Shown here: positions 1 through 5,862 of the stretch, in pieces
Layout: the number at the start of each line of letters is the position of its first letter
Position numbering within the stretch: the stretch's first letter is position 1
DNA from: JAEYKI01 sp036679405
GTDB taxonomy: Bacteria; Bacillota; Clostridia; Christensenellales; Christensenellaceae
Reading direction: 5' to 3'
DNA: 21,930 nucleotides
Assembly: GCA_036679405.1 (NCBI GenBank)
Contig: JAVBVZ010000044.1
Location: 1-21,930 of the forward strand
Program-made: the position numbers and the translations under genes
Notes under the pieces: model-generated
The model's database searches: none
The model's input: only the letters and a program-made list of their open reading frames with translations
Told to the model about the DNA's origin: nothing

Positions 1-37
1 TGGTGATGATTTGTTCTTCTGTGAATCTTTTCTGCAT
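1..37 (-). CDS. IS3-family transposase OrfA, N-terminal fragment (runs off window)
   Basis: The minus strand reads ATG at 37-35 and then the codons for MQKRFTEEQIIT before the window ends. An AGGAGGA ribosome binding site lies about 7 bases upstream (complement of 44-50). The start [K/R]RFTEEQII is the hallmark N-terminus of the helix-turn-helix OrfA protein of IS407-type IS3 elements, which binds the IS ends and is normally joined to the DDE-domain OrfB by programmed frameshifting. Only 12 residues are visible, so the call rests on this motif, the ribosome binding site and the adjacent IS terminus. Confidence 0.65.
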   Translation of the reverse strand, partial: MQKRFTEEQIIT

Positions 38-114
38 GAGTTTGTCCTCCTGGATAATTTATTATATCATCCGGACTAACTCTTTTGCTGGTTCAATTTT
101 CGGGGAGAAGGTCA
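1..114 (-). mobile_element. IS3-family (IS407-like) insertion sequence, left part cut by window edge
   Basis: Read on the minus strand, an IS-like terminus begins at 114 with TGACCTTCTCCCCG. This is followed about 77 bp later by a ribosome binding site and the first codons of an OrfA transposase. A terminus starting with TGA plus C-rich bases, then a short leader and an OrfA beginning MQKRFTEEQII, is typical of the IS407 group of IS3 elements. Only one end is visible, so neither the target-site duplication nor the integrity of the element can be judged. Confidence 0.7.
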
Positions 115-433
115 TCTAATACCGCAACATTTTATTCAGATTTGCGAAAATTGGTGTCAGGTCAAAATTAATCTTGATGATTTCCGGAAAAAAGATTGAA
201 ATAATGTTCATTTCTTTTTTCTACATTCAATCATTGCTGCATTAGCTTTCCTTTTTGAGTTTATCATCTACCAATAGCCTTGATATTGATGTGCGGCAAC
301 ACCTTGCCAATACGGCTCTTATCGAATAATAGGTGCTTAATTGTCTCCCTTGAAATGATAGAATGTGTAAGCTGATAAATACGCAAAATGGAAGCAACAC
401 CTTTTACAGGTACTTCCATTTGTGCGGATATTG
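115..433. other. AT-rich accessory stretch without a firm gene
   Basis: About 320 bases lie between the IS end and the tmRNA remnant. The composition is AT-rich, unlike the housekeeping genes to the right. A 51-codon minus-strand ORF (264-419) is the only coding candidate. An imperfect hairpin, GCAAAATGGAAG (383-394) with CTTCCATTTGTGC (414-426), lies just downstream of the tmRNA remnant when read on the minus strand and could be its old terminator. I see nothing recognisable in 115-263. Confidence 0.5.
264..419 (-). CDS. Small ORF of unknown function (51 aa), doubtful
   Basis: The minus strand reads from ATG at 419-417 to TGA at 266-264, immediately followed by a second stop, TAA. The 51-residue product is basic and protein-like in composition (for example LTHSIISRETIKHLLFD, then RIGKVLPHINIKAIGR) but I do not recognise a family. 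No ribosome binding site lies before the ATG, and the first codons overlap the hairpin following the tmRNA remnant. It could be a remnant of a larger gene, for example from a mobile element, or a chance ORF. Confidence 0.2.
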   Translation of the reverse strand: MEVPVKGVASILRIYQLTHSIISRETIKHLLFDKSRIGKVLPHINIKAIGR

Positions 434-461
434 TGGTGGAGGCGAGGGGAATTTAACCCCT
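434..461 (-). ncRNA. ssrA: tmRNA (ssrA) 3'-end remnant, candidate attachment-site scar
   Basis: Read on the minus strand, 461-434 gives AGGGG, a seven-base loop TTAAATT, CCCCT, then CGCCTCC-A-CCA. This has the form of a T-arm, a 3' acceptor strand and an encoded CCA end. The stretch TGGTGGAGGCG (plus strand, 434-444) matches the typical tmRNA 3' end of Clostridia and Bacilli from memory. The T-loop lacks the normal TTC start (it reads TTA) and nothing upstream folds as a tRNA or tmRNA body, so this is a fragment and not a working gene. Such fragments are usually left by integrases that use the ssrA 3' end as attachment site. The 3' end of an ordinary tRNA with a GGAGGCG acceptor strand is the alternative. 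Confidence 0.5.
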
Positions 462-485
462 TTCCACTTATAATTTAAGATTTCT

Positions 486-719
486 CTATCCCTCTTCCCT
501 ATTGAAGATACTCTCTTTTCCGTTCTTCAATGCGAAATAGCTTGTCCTCAATATTTTCAAGAAACTCGTCTTCATAGTCAAACATTCTTTTATGTCAGTT
601 AAGTCATTTTTAAAGTGTTCTTCTAGCGCAAAATTTAATATTCTGTGCTTTCTCTTCACTTTCCCCATAAAAACCATGCTATCGATGCGAATACACCGTT
701 GATCCTCAATAATAATCAT
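486..719 (-). CDS. Small ORF of unknown function, possibly frameshifted
   Basis: A minus-strand ORF of 77 codons overlaps the end of the preceding gene (706-1044) by 14 bases, which would fit translational coupling, but no good ribosome binding site precedes its ATG at 719. The middle part (VKRKHRILNFALEEHFKNDL) is plausible protein. After about position 585 another frame looks more natural: ATG at 585-583 reads MFDYEDEFLENIEDKLF and on to a stop at 499, an acidic helical sequence. One missing base near 585-590 would join the two, so this may be a broken gene of about 70 residues. I recognise no family. Confidence 0.3.
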   Translation of the reverse strand: MIIIEDQRCIRIDSMVFMGKVKRKHRILNFALEEHFKNDLTDIKECLTMKTSFLKILRTSYFALKNGKESIFNREEG

Positions 720-1044
720 ACATTAAATCTTCTAGATCAAGTAAAAACTCGTTTACAAAAGGTTCTATGAATTCTCTGTTGGTTTCAATCAATGAAACGT
801 CATCCGGATAATTAAGGCCGGAGATATCATAAAGTAAATGCAAGAATTTAATTGCTTCATCAAATTTTTTGTTTTCAAAAAGAGCTTTTAGTATACCCAG
901 CATATACCGCAAAGAATCACTGTTTTCGCTTAGGGCAGTAATAGTATCTACCAATGGAGTTGCGTATGCACCTGAGGCTATATTTATTGCCTCTTTGATT
1001 TCTTCAGCCAGAGATTTCCACTCGGTTTCTTTTGCTTTATTCAC
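706..1044 (-). CDS. Hypothetical protein, 112 aa, acidic and helical
   Basis: The start is GTG at 1044-1042, with a strong AGGAGGA ribosome binding site at 1058-1052 and a 7-base spacer; this makes the gene credible. The product has no signal peptide or membrane segment. It is rich in Leu, Glu and Asp and appears all-helical (for example LKALFENKKFDEAIKFLHLL around residues 53-72), ending in an acidic run, DLEDLMYDYY. I do not recognise the family. Its size, acidity and accessory setting resemble immunity or antitoxin-like proteins, but that is only a resemblance. A cluster of TGATAACATT motifs lies 70-190 bp upstream. The next ORF overlaps its 3' end. Confidence 0.55.
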   Translation of the reverse strand: MNKAKETEWKSLAEEIKEAINIASGAYATPLVDTITALSENSDSLRYMLGILKALFENKKFDEAIKFLHLLYDISGLNYPDDVSLIETNREFIEPFVNEFLLDLEDLMYDYY

Positions 1045-1116
1045 GTAAAAATCCTCCTATACTTTATATATTTTCTTGTTTCGATTTATTGTTATTTATT
1101 TCTTCCCTGTAAAGTT

Positions 1117-1229
1117 TGATAACATTTTTACAACAATTCTCGTTTTTTATCCTTTTTTTACCATTTAAAGACACCATAAAAAAATCAATGTTATCAAAAA
1201 AATCGTGATAACATTTGAAATTGTTATCA
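1117..1229. repeat. Cluster of four TGATAACATT motifs
   Basis: Three exact copies and one single-mismatch copy of the 10-mer TGATAACATT occur here: 1117-1126 (plus), 1187-1196 (minus), 1206-1215 (plus) and 1220-1229 (minus, one mismatch). Copies 3 and 4 form the arms of the perfect hairpin described separately. The cluster lies between the tRNA-Ser terminator and the start of the 112-aa gene, where an operator could act. Its function is unknown. Confidence 0.5.
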
Positions 1230-1237
1230 CGATTTTT
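1198..1237. terminator. Perfect 16-bp hairpin with flanking T/A tracts, likely bidirectional terminator
   Basis: AAAAATCGTGATAACA (1198-1213) pairs fully with TGTTATCACGATTTTT (1222-1237) around an 8-base loop. The stem ends in T-rich DNA on both strands. It lies 13 bases beyond the tRNA-Ser terminator in the minus direction. No plus-strand gene ends here, so it may back up the tRNA terminator, be an operator for the 112-aa gene, or be a leftover from a lost gene. Confidence 0.5.
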
Positions 1238-1250
1238 CTTTTCTCCTACG

Positions 1251-1298
1251 TGCTTAAAAAAGAAAAGCCCTTGAAAATCTTTTATTTCATGGGCTTTT
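1251..1298 (-). terminator. Rho-independent terminator of tRNA-Ser
   Basis: Directly after the tRNA CCA end on the minus strand, AAAAGCCC (complement of 1291-1298) pairs with GGGCTTTT (complement of 1263-1270). An inner TGAAA/TTTCA extension and a following run of T residues (complement of 1256-1262) complete a canonical terminator. Confidence 0.8.
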
Positions 1299-1387
1299 TG
1301 GCGGAAGAGGTGGGATTCGAACCCACGTGCCCTCTCGGACAACTCGATTTCGAGTCGAGCTCGTTATGACCACTTCGATACTCTTCC
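1299..1387 (-). tRNA. tRNA-Ser (anticodon CGA, reads UCG)
   Basis: The minus strand from 1387 to 1299 folds as a class II tRNA of 89 nt. It has acceptor GGAAGAG/CTCTTCC, D-stem TCG/CGA, and anticodon stem CTCGA/TCGAG with loop CTCGAAA, giving anticodon CGA. It then has a long variable arm, T-arm GTGGG-TTCGAAT-CCCAC, discriminator G and an encoded CCA. The long variable arm and the anticodon identify it as serine, for UCG codons. It is preceded by a consensus-like promoter and followed by a terminator. A copy of its 5' half lies 38 bp upstream. Confidence 0.95.
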
Positions 1388-1425
1388 ACATCAATTTTGT
1401 CTCCCGGCACTCTCAAATTTTATTA

Positions 1426-1467
1426 TTTCGAGTCGCGCTCGTTATGACCACTTCGATACTTCTCCAG
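1426..1467 (-). pseudogene. Truncated 5'-half copy of tRNA-Ser
   Basis: The 42 bases 1467-1426 (minus strand) repeat the tRNA-Ser sequence at 1389-1348 with only a few differences in the acceptor strand and one in the anticodon stem (GCGCGA for GCTCGA). The match runs from the acceptor 5' end through the D-arm to the anticodon loop CTCGAAA and then stops. No partner strand for the anticodon stem, T-arm or acceptor 3' half follows. It is co-oriented with the intact gene and lies between that gene and its promoter, so it would form part of the precursor transcript. Confidence 0.8.
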
Positions 1468-1513
1468 TCATAATTTTTTTATTTTATTCATTTGCGCCGC
1501 CCGGATGCGGCAG

Positions 1514-1542
1514 ATTATATTTTAACAAATGCCGTCCGTAAA
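1514..1542 (-). promoter_or_regulatory. Promoter for tRNA-Ser
   Basis: On the minus strand, TTTACG (complement of 1537-1542) and a perfect -10 TATAAT (complement of 1514-1519) are spaced by 17 bp. Transcription would start near 1507, at a small GC-rich hairpin (GCCGC 1496-1500 / GCGGC 1507-1511). It would then pass through the truncated tRNA copy into the intact tRNA-Ser. Confidence 0.65.
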
Positions 1543-1566
1543 TGCAATAGAAGTTTACCCGGATGA

Positions 1567-1596
1567 TTGATTTATAAGCCTAAAAGGATGTACAAT
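1567..1596 (+). promoter_or_regulatory. Promoter of the small lipoprotein gene
   Basis: TTGATT (1567-1572) and TACAAT (1591-1596) are separated by 18 bp and each differ by one or two bases from the sigma-A consensus. The predicted start, near 1603, leaves a leader of about 20 bases before the TTG start codon at 1626. Confidence 0.6.
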
Positions 1597-1625
1597 ATGG
1601 GTAAGATAAAGCCGGAGGAAAAACT

Positions 1626-2087
1626 TTGAAGAAAATTGCGCTTTCCCTGCTGCTTGCCGCCGCCCTGCTCATGCTGACGGCGTGCGCGCTGGATCCGTTT
1701 GAAGAATACGAAAATTTTGTGATGGATATGGATTTAAACGCCCGCATAGAAGACGCGCTGTACAGCGTAGCGGACGGGGATTCTTCTCCTTTTTTCAAAA
1801 GCAGCGTAGAGGCTATTTACTACGACCTGCAAAGCTTTAATGAAGACGATTACAGCGCGGGCATTTTGCAGGAAGAGATCACGCACGACTATACGCCCGG
1901 CAACATCAATACCTATTATGTGGACTGCGTGCAGCTCATACTGGACGCCATTGAACAAAACGAAAAAGGAAACTACAACACCGCCAAGCTGTATTACGAC
2001 CAGGCGCTGGAAAAATACCAGGGCGCCCAAAGCCTGTATGCGCAGTTTTTGCAGGATTACGGACGTGAAAACACATACAGCTACTGA
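1626..2087 (+). CDS. Small predicted lipoprotein, function unknown (153 aa)
   Basis: The start is TTG at 1626, with GGAGG at 1614-1618 and a 7-base spacer. The N-terminus is a classic type II signal peptide: two Lys, a hydrophobic run at residues 4-17, and lipobox L-T-A-C with the lipidated cysteine at residue 20. The mature protein should therefore be anchored to the outer face of the membrane. The rest is acidic and helical. Residues ~98-142 resemble one TPR-like helix pair (EQNEKGNYNTAKLYYDQALE), suggesting protein-protein contact. No enzyme motif is visible and I do not recognise a named family. It is transcribed alone and converges on rmuC with only 8 bases between the stop codons. Confidence 0.8.
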   Translation: MKKIALSLLLAAALLMLTACALDPFEEYENFVMDMDLNARIEDALYSVADGDSSPFFKSSVEAIYYDLQSFNEDDYSAGILQEEITHDYTPGNINTYYVDCVQLILDAIEQNEKGNYNTAKLYYDQALEKYQGAQSLYAQFLQDYGRENTYSY

Positions 2088-2095
2088 CAAAAACC

Positions 2096-3259
2096 CTATT
2101 CCAGTTCTTTAAGCTCTCCCACATTGCCAAGTTTGTTTTGTATTTTAGCGCTCCGTTTGGACACGTTTTCCAGATGCCCCTGCGCCACCCGCAGGGAATT
2201 CTGGGTTTTTTCTATATAGTCTTCAAAGCGCTCAAATTCGTTTTTGACGGCGGTGAGCATGTCCAGTATGGCATTGGAATGCTTTTTGATGGCCAGCGTT
2301 TTAAAGCCGGTCTGCAGGCTGGTCAAAAGCGCGCAAAGCGTAGACGGCCCGGTCACCATGATTTTATATTTGCGCTGCAAAACTTCCAGCAGCGAGCGGC
2401 GCAGCACCTCTGCGTACAGCCCTTCGGACGGCAGGAACATCACGGCAAAATCCGTAGTCCGGGGGGGATGGATATATTTTGCATTGATTTTTTTTGCCTC
2501 TTCCATAATGGCGCGCTCCAGGTCTTTCTGCGCGGCGGCAAGCGCCTCCCCCTCCGCCGACACCACCCGCGCGTAACGGTCCATGGGAAATTTGGAATCA
2601 ATGGGCAGGTAGACCGGTTCGTCTTCCCCGGGAAGGACAATGGCAAATTCCACCGTTTCCGTATTAATGCGCGCGTTCTGCATATACTGGCCGGGCGCCA
2701 TAAAGTCTTCCAACAGGCGGGACAACTGCACTTCTCCCCAGGTGCCCCGGTTTTTTACATTGGACAGTATATTTTTAAGGTCTCCCACGCCGGAGGTAAG
2801 GGTTTTGACCTCTCCCATGCTTTTATAAAGCTCGGTCAGCTGTTCGCTGACCCGCGTAAAGGAAGCGCTGATGCCTTCGTGCAGGGATTTTTGCAGCCGT
2901 TCGTCCACGGTTTTCTGCATTTCGGCAAGGCGTTCTTCCACCGACTGCCGGAGGCGGTCCGAATTGCGTTCCGAAAGGCGGGATATTTCCCCCATGGAAG
3001 CAACAGTCAGCTGATTTAACCGGGTGAACTGTTCCGCAATATCCTGACGCTCGCGCGCGGCATTGTCCGCGTTTTGGGCGGCCTGCTTGGAGAGCGCGTC
3101 GAAAAGCATGTCCGTCTGCAGCTTGAGCTGGCGGTTCAAAGCGGCGATCTCCTGTCCGGCCGAACGGTATTTGGCCAGCAGTACGGCGGTCAGCACCACG
3201 GCCAGCGCGATCAGAGCGATTATGATATATTCCAAAACTTTTTGCACCTCCCGTTTCAC
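2096..3259 (-). CDS. rmuC: RmuC-family DNA recombination protein
   Basis: RmuC proteins are PD-(D/E)XK-related nuclease-fold proteins that limit inversions at short inverted repeats in E. coli; the biochemical activity is poorly defined. Here one membrane segment (residues ~11-29) is followed by a long coiled coil (~35-150). The RmuC domain follows, with RGTWGEVQL (171-179), LPIDSKFP (218-225), the stretch from YIHPPRTTDFAV onward (262-286) and GPSTLCALL (304-312), all typical family blocks. The length of 387 is usual. The GTG start at 3259 has no good ribosome binding site. A GGGAGG at 3252-3247 instead favours TTG at 3235 (11-base spacer), just before the membrane segment, so the first 8 residues are uncertain. 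The gene stands alone downstream of a terminator. Confidence 0.9.
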   Translation of the reverse strand: MKREVQKVLEYIIIALIALAVVLTAVLLAKYRSAGQEIAALNRQLKLQTDMLFDALSKQAAQNADNAARERQDIAEQFTRLNQLTVASMGEISRLSERNSDRLRQSVEERLAEMQKTVDERLQKSLHEGISASFTRVSEQLTELYKSMGEVKTLTSGVGDLKNILSNVKNRGTWGEVQLSRLLEDFMAPGQYMQNARINTETVEFAIVLPGEDEPVYLPIDSKFPMDRYARVVSAEGEALAAAQKDLERAIMEEAKKINAKYIHPPRTTDFAVMFLPSEGLYAEVLRRSLLEVLQRKYKIMVTGPSTLCALLTSLQTGFKTLAIKKHSNAILDMLTAVKNEFERFEDYIEKTQNSLRVAQGHLENVSKRSAKIQNKLGNVGELKELE

Positions 3260-3300
3260 TTATCATACCATAAAAAGCGTTTTCCATCCCGTATATCTTA

Positions 3301-3336
3301 AGAAAAAAAGCCCCGCTTTTTGAAAAGCGGGGCTTT
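3301..3336 (-). terminator. Rho-independent terminator of the 2-oxoacid dehydrogenase operon
   Basis: AAAGCCCCGCTTTT (3307-3320) pairs with AAAAGCGGGGCTTT (3323-3336). On the minus strand the stem is followed by a run of T residues (complement of 3303-3309). It lies 14 bases beyond the E1 stop codon and separates the operon from rmuC. Confidence 0.85.
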
Positions 3337-3350
3337 GGGACGGCTTTTTA

Positions 3351-5819
3351 TTATACGCCGCGTTTGTTGTTGCGGATCTGCTCAAGTTCCGTAAAGTTCT
3401 GCTTTGCGGTATGGCCGGGCAGCGGCAGGATGCGCTCATGAACCGCGTCCACAATCCATTCGGGCTGCGGGAAGAAATAGTCTTCCAGCTCATGCGCGGG
3501 CGTGATCCAGTTGCGTGCACCCACGACGACCGGCGGCGCATCCAGGTAATCGAACGCCAGTTCGCTGACCGTTTGCGCAAATTCCTTCATCTGGGAACCG
3601 CGCTCGCAGGCGTCGCCCGTTACAATGATGCGTCCGGTCTTTTTGACCGACTCGATGACCTTTTCATAATTGAAAGGCACCAGGCTGCGCGCATCGATCA
3701 CTTCTGTGGAAACGCCGTACTTCTCTTCCAGTATTTTGGCTGCATCCAGCGCGCGGTACAGCGTTGCGCCGATAGAAAGGATGGTCAGGTCGCTTCCTTC
3801 TTTTTTAATGTCCGGCTCGCCGATCGGCACTTCATAATACCCTTCCGGCACTTCACTCTGGAACTGCTCGCCCACGTCGTAAATACGCTGGCTCTCGCAG
3901 AAGATGACCGGGTCCGTGCCCGAAAGCGCCGCGTTCATGAGGCCCTTGGTATCATACGGGGTCGCCGGGAACACTACTTTAAGGCCCGGGATATGCGTGC
4001 AGAGCGCGCTCCAGTCCTGTGAATGCTGCGCGCCGTATTTGGACCCGACGGACAGGCGCAGGACCACCGGCATTTTGATGATGCCCGCGCTCATGGCCTG
4101 CCATTTGGACATCTGGTTGAACACCTCGTCACCGCATCTTCCAAGGAAGTCTATGTACATAAGTTCCACCAGCGCGCGGCCGCCCGCCATGGCGTAGCCG
4201 ACCGCCGTTCCTACGATTGCCGCTTCGGAAATGGGCGAATTGAACAGCCTGTGGTAAGGCAGTGCTTCGGTCAGGCCGTTATACACCGCAAAAGCGCCGC
4301 CCCAGTCCCTGTTTTCTTCGCCATAGGCGACCAGGGTGGGATCTTCATAAAATTTATCCAGTATGGCTTCAAACATTGCATCCCTAAGCTGCAGCATCTT
4401 GTTTTTGGAAACCGGCTTGCCGTCCTGATATGCGCTGCGGATTTTTTTGCTTATTTTCTGGACCCGCGGATTTTCCTCTTTGGGGATCAGCACATCCGGC
4501 TTGCGGGTCTCGTCCAGGTTCATGACCGTCTGGCCGGAGAACATAAGGTCTGCAATCTCGTCCGGGTTTGAAACAAGGTCCATCCGGGGAGAAAGGGTCT
4601 CATCCACCGCCAGCTTGACAACGTGCAGCATGTCTTTTTTCACATCCGCAACGATCGCGTCCAGTTCTTTTTGCGTGGCAACGCCCGCGTCCAGAATTTG
4701 CTTGGGGAATATTTTGACGGCGTCAACCTGTTCCCAAAGCTCCATCTCTTCCTTGGTACGGTAAGCGGAAGCGTCCGAAGGGGAGTGTCCCGAAAAACGG
4801 TAGGTGACCACATCCAGCAGAACGGGACCCTGGCGCTTTTCTATGGTTTCTCTTTTCCTTCTGTACGCGTCGATCACCGCCAGCGGGTTCATGCCGTCCA
4901 CGCGCTCGGAATGCATGGCCGAAGTGGACATGCCCGCGCCTACCCGCGCGACTTCCCCGTAACCCATGGTTTCGCCGCAGGTCTGGCCGCCCATGCCGTA
5001 GGAGTTATTGAAAATATTGTATATAATGGGCAGTCCGCCGCAGTGGTCTTTGTCCCACAGGGTATTGAACTGGTCCATGTTTGCAAAGCCCATGGCTTCG
5101 TACACGGGGCCGCAACCGAGCGAACCGTCGCCGATGTTGCAGATGACCATGCCGTCTTTTTTGTTTACGCGCTTATAAAGCGCCGCGCCGGTGGAGATAT
5201 CCGCGCTTCCGCCCACGATGGCGTTATTGGGATAAATGCCGAAGGGCGTAAAGAACGCATGCATGGAACCGCCGAGTCCCTTATTGAAGCCGGTTTTACG
5301 GGCAAACATTTCGGCCAGGGCCGAATACATCAAAAACTCTTTTGCAATGTCTTTAACGTTTTTGTATTCCGTATTTGATTTGACAACCTTGTAGGCCGCT
5401 CCGTCAAAATGGCCTTCCATGATCCGGGTAAGTTCTTCGTCGCTGAGCTTCTGGATGGCGGAAAGGCCCTTGGCCAGGATCTCTCCGTGGCTGCGGTGCG
5501 AACCAAAGGTATAATCGTTTATCCCCAGGTCGTACGCCTGGCCGACATAAGCCGCTTCCTGGCCGACGCCCAGATGGGCCGGGCCCGGATGGTTGTAGGC
5601 AACGCCTTCATACTCGCCCGTTGTTTTGATCAAATTGAGCATGGTCTCAAATTCACGGATGATGAGCATGTCGCGGTAAATGCGGAGGAATTCCTCTTTG
5701 CTGTAGTTGCCTTTTTCATCGGCAACCGTTTTCTGATACGTATTCATCGGGATATCCGCAATCTTTATTTTTCCTGCTTTTCTCATTTGTTTGGGATCTA
5801 CCAGCAAACTTTTTGTCAT
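3351..5819 (-). CDS. Fused 2-oxoacid dehydrogenase E1 component (alpha plus beta in one chain)
   Basis: E1 decarboxylates a 2-oxoacid using thiamine diphosphate and passes the acyl group to lipoyl-E2. I place the start at ATG 5819 (822 aa), with AAGGAG 11 bases upstream; the GTG at 5831 overlaps that site. Residues ~40-400 are the alpha part: HPGPAHLGVGQEA, and the ThDP/Mg motif GDGSLGCG (230-237) ending in NN (271-272). The YRFSGHSPSDASAY block (340-353) matches the E1-alpha loop. Residues ~474-815 are the beta part, with the SPISEAAIVG glutamate (532) and QHSQD histidine (599). In most bacteria these are two genes (acoAB, pdhAB, bkdAB). I see no internal stop or frameshift, so the fusion is intact. 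Pyruvate, acetoin and branched-chain acids all remain possible substrates. Confidence 0.9.
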   Translation of the reverse strand: MTKSLLVDPKQMRKAGKIKIADIPMNTYQKTVADEKGNYSKEEFLRIYRDMLIIREFETMLNLIKTTGEYEGVAYNHPGPAHLGVGQEAAYVGQAYDLGINDYTFGSHRSHGEILAKGLSAIQKLSDEELTRIMEGHFDGAAYKVVKSNTEYKNVKDIAKEFLMYSALAEMFARKTGFNKGLGGSMHAFFTPFGIYPNNAIVGGSADISTGAALYKRVNKKDGMVICNIGDGSLGCGPVYEAMGFANMDQFNTLWDKDHCGGLPIIYNIFNNSYGMGGQTCGETMGYGEVARVGAGMSTSAMHSERVDGMNPLAVIDAYRRKRETIEKRQGPVLLDVVTYRFSGHSPSDASAYRTKEEMELWEQVDAVKIFPKQILDAGVATQKELDAIVADVKKDMLHVVKLAVDETLSPRMDLVSNPDEIADLMFSGQTVMNLDETRKPDVLIPKEENPRVQKISKKIRSAYQDGKPVSKNKMLQLRDAMFEAILDKFYEDPTLVAYGEENRDWGGAFAVYNGLTEALPYHRLFNSPISEAAIVGTAVGYAMAGGRALVELMYIDFLGRCGDEVFNQMSKWQAMSAGIIKMPVVLRLSVGSKYGAQHSQDWSALCTHIPGLKVVFPATPYDTKGLMNAALSGTDPVIFCESQRIYDVGEQFQSEVPEGYYEVPIGEPDIKKEGSDLTILSIGATLYRALDAAKILEEKYGVSTEVIDARSLVPFNYEKVIESVKKTGRIIVTGDACERGSQMKEFAQTVSELAFDYLDAPPVVVGARNWITPAHELEDYFFPQPEWIVDAVHERILPLPGHTAKQNFTELEQIRNNKRGV

Positions 5820-5862
5820 GGTTTTGTACACTCCTTACATGTTAAAATGTATATTTTTTAAT

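Noticed and set aside
1064..1342. Minus-strand ORF of 92 codons starting inside the tRNA-Ser
   Set aside because: Its first codons are the tRNA sequence read as protein (MSERARGFESHLF, a well-known artefact); it has no ribosome binding site and runs through two hairpins.
2138..3019. Plus-strand open frame of 293 codons opposite rmuC
   Set aside because: It is antisense to a clear RmuC protein, has His/Phe/Arg-rich non-protein-like composition and no ribosome binding site; it is a by-product of codon bias.
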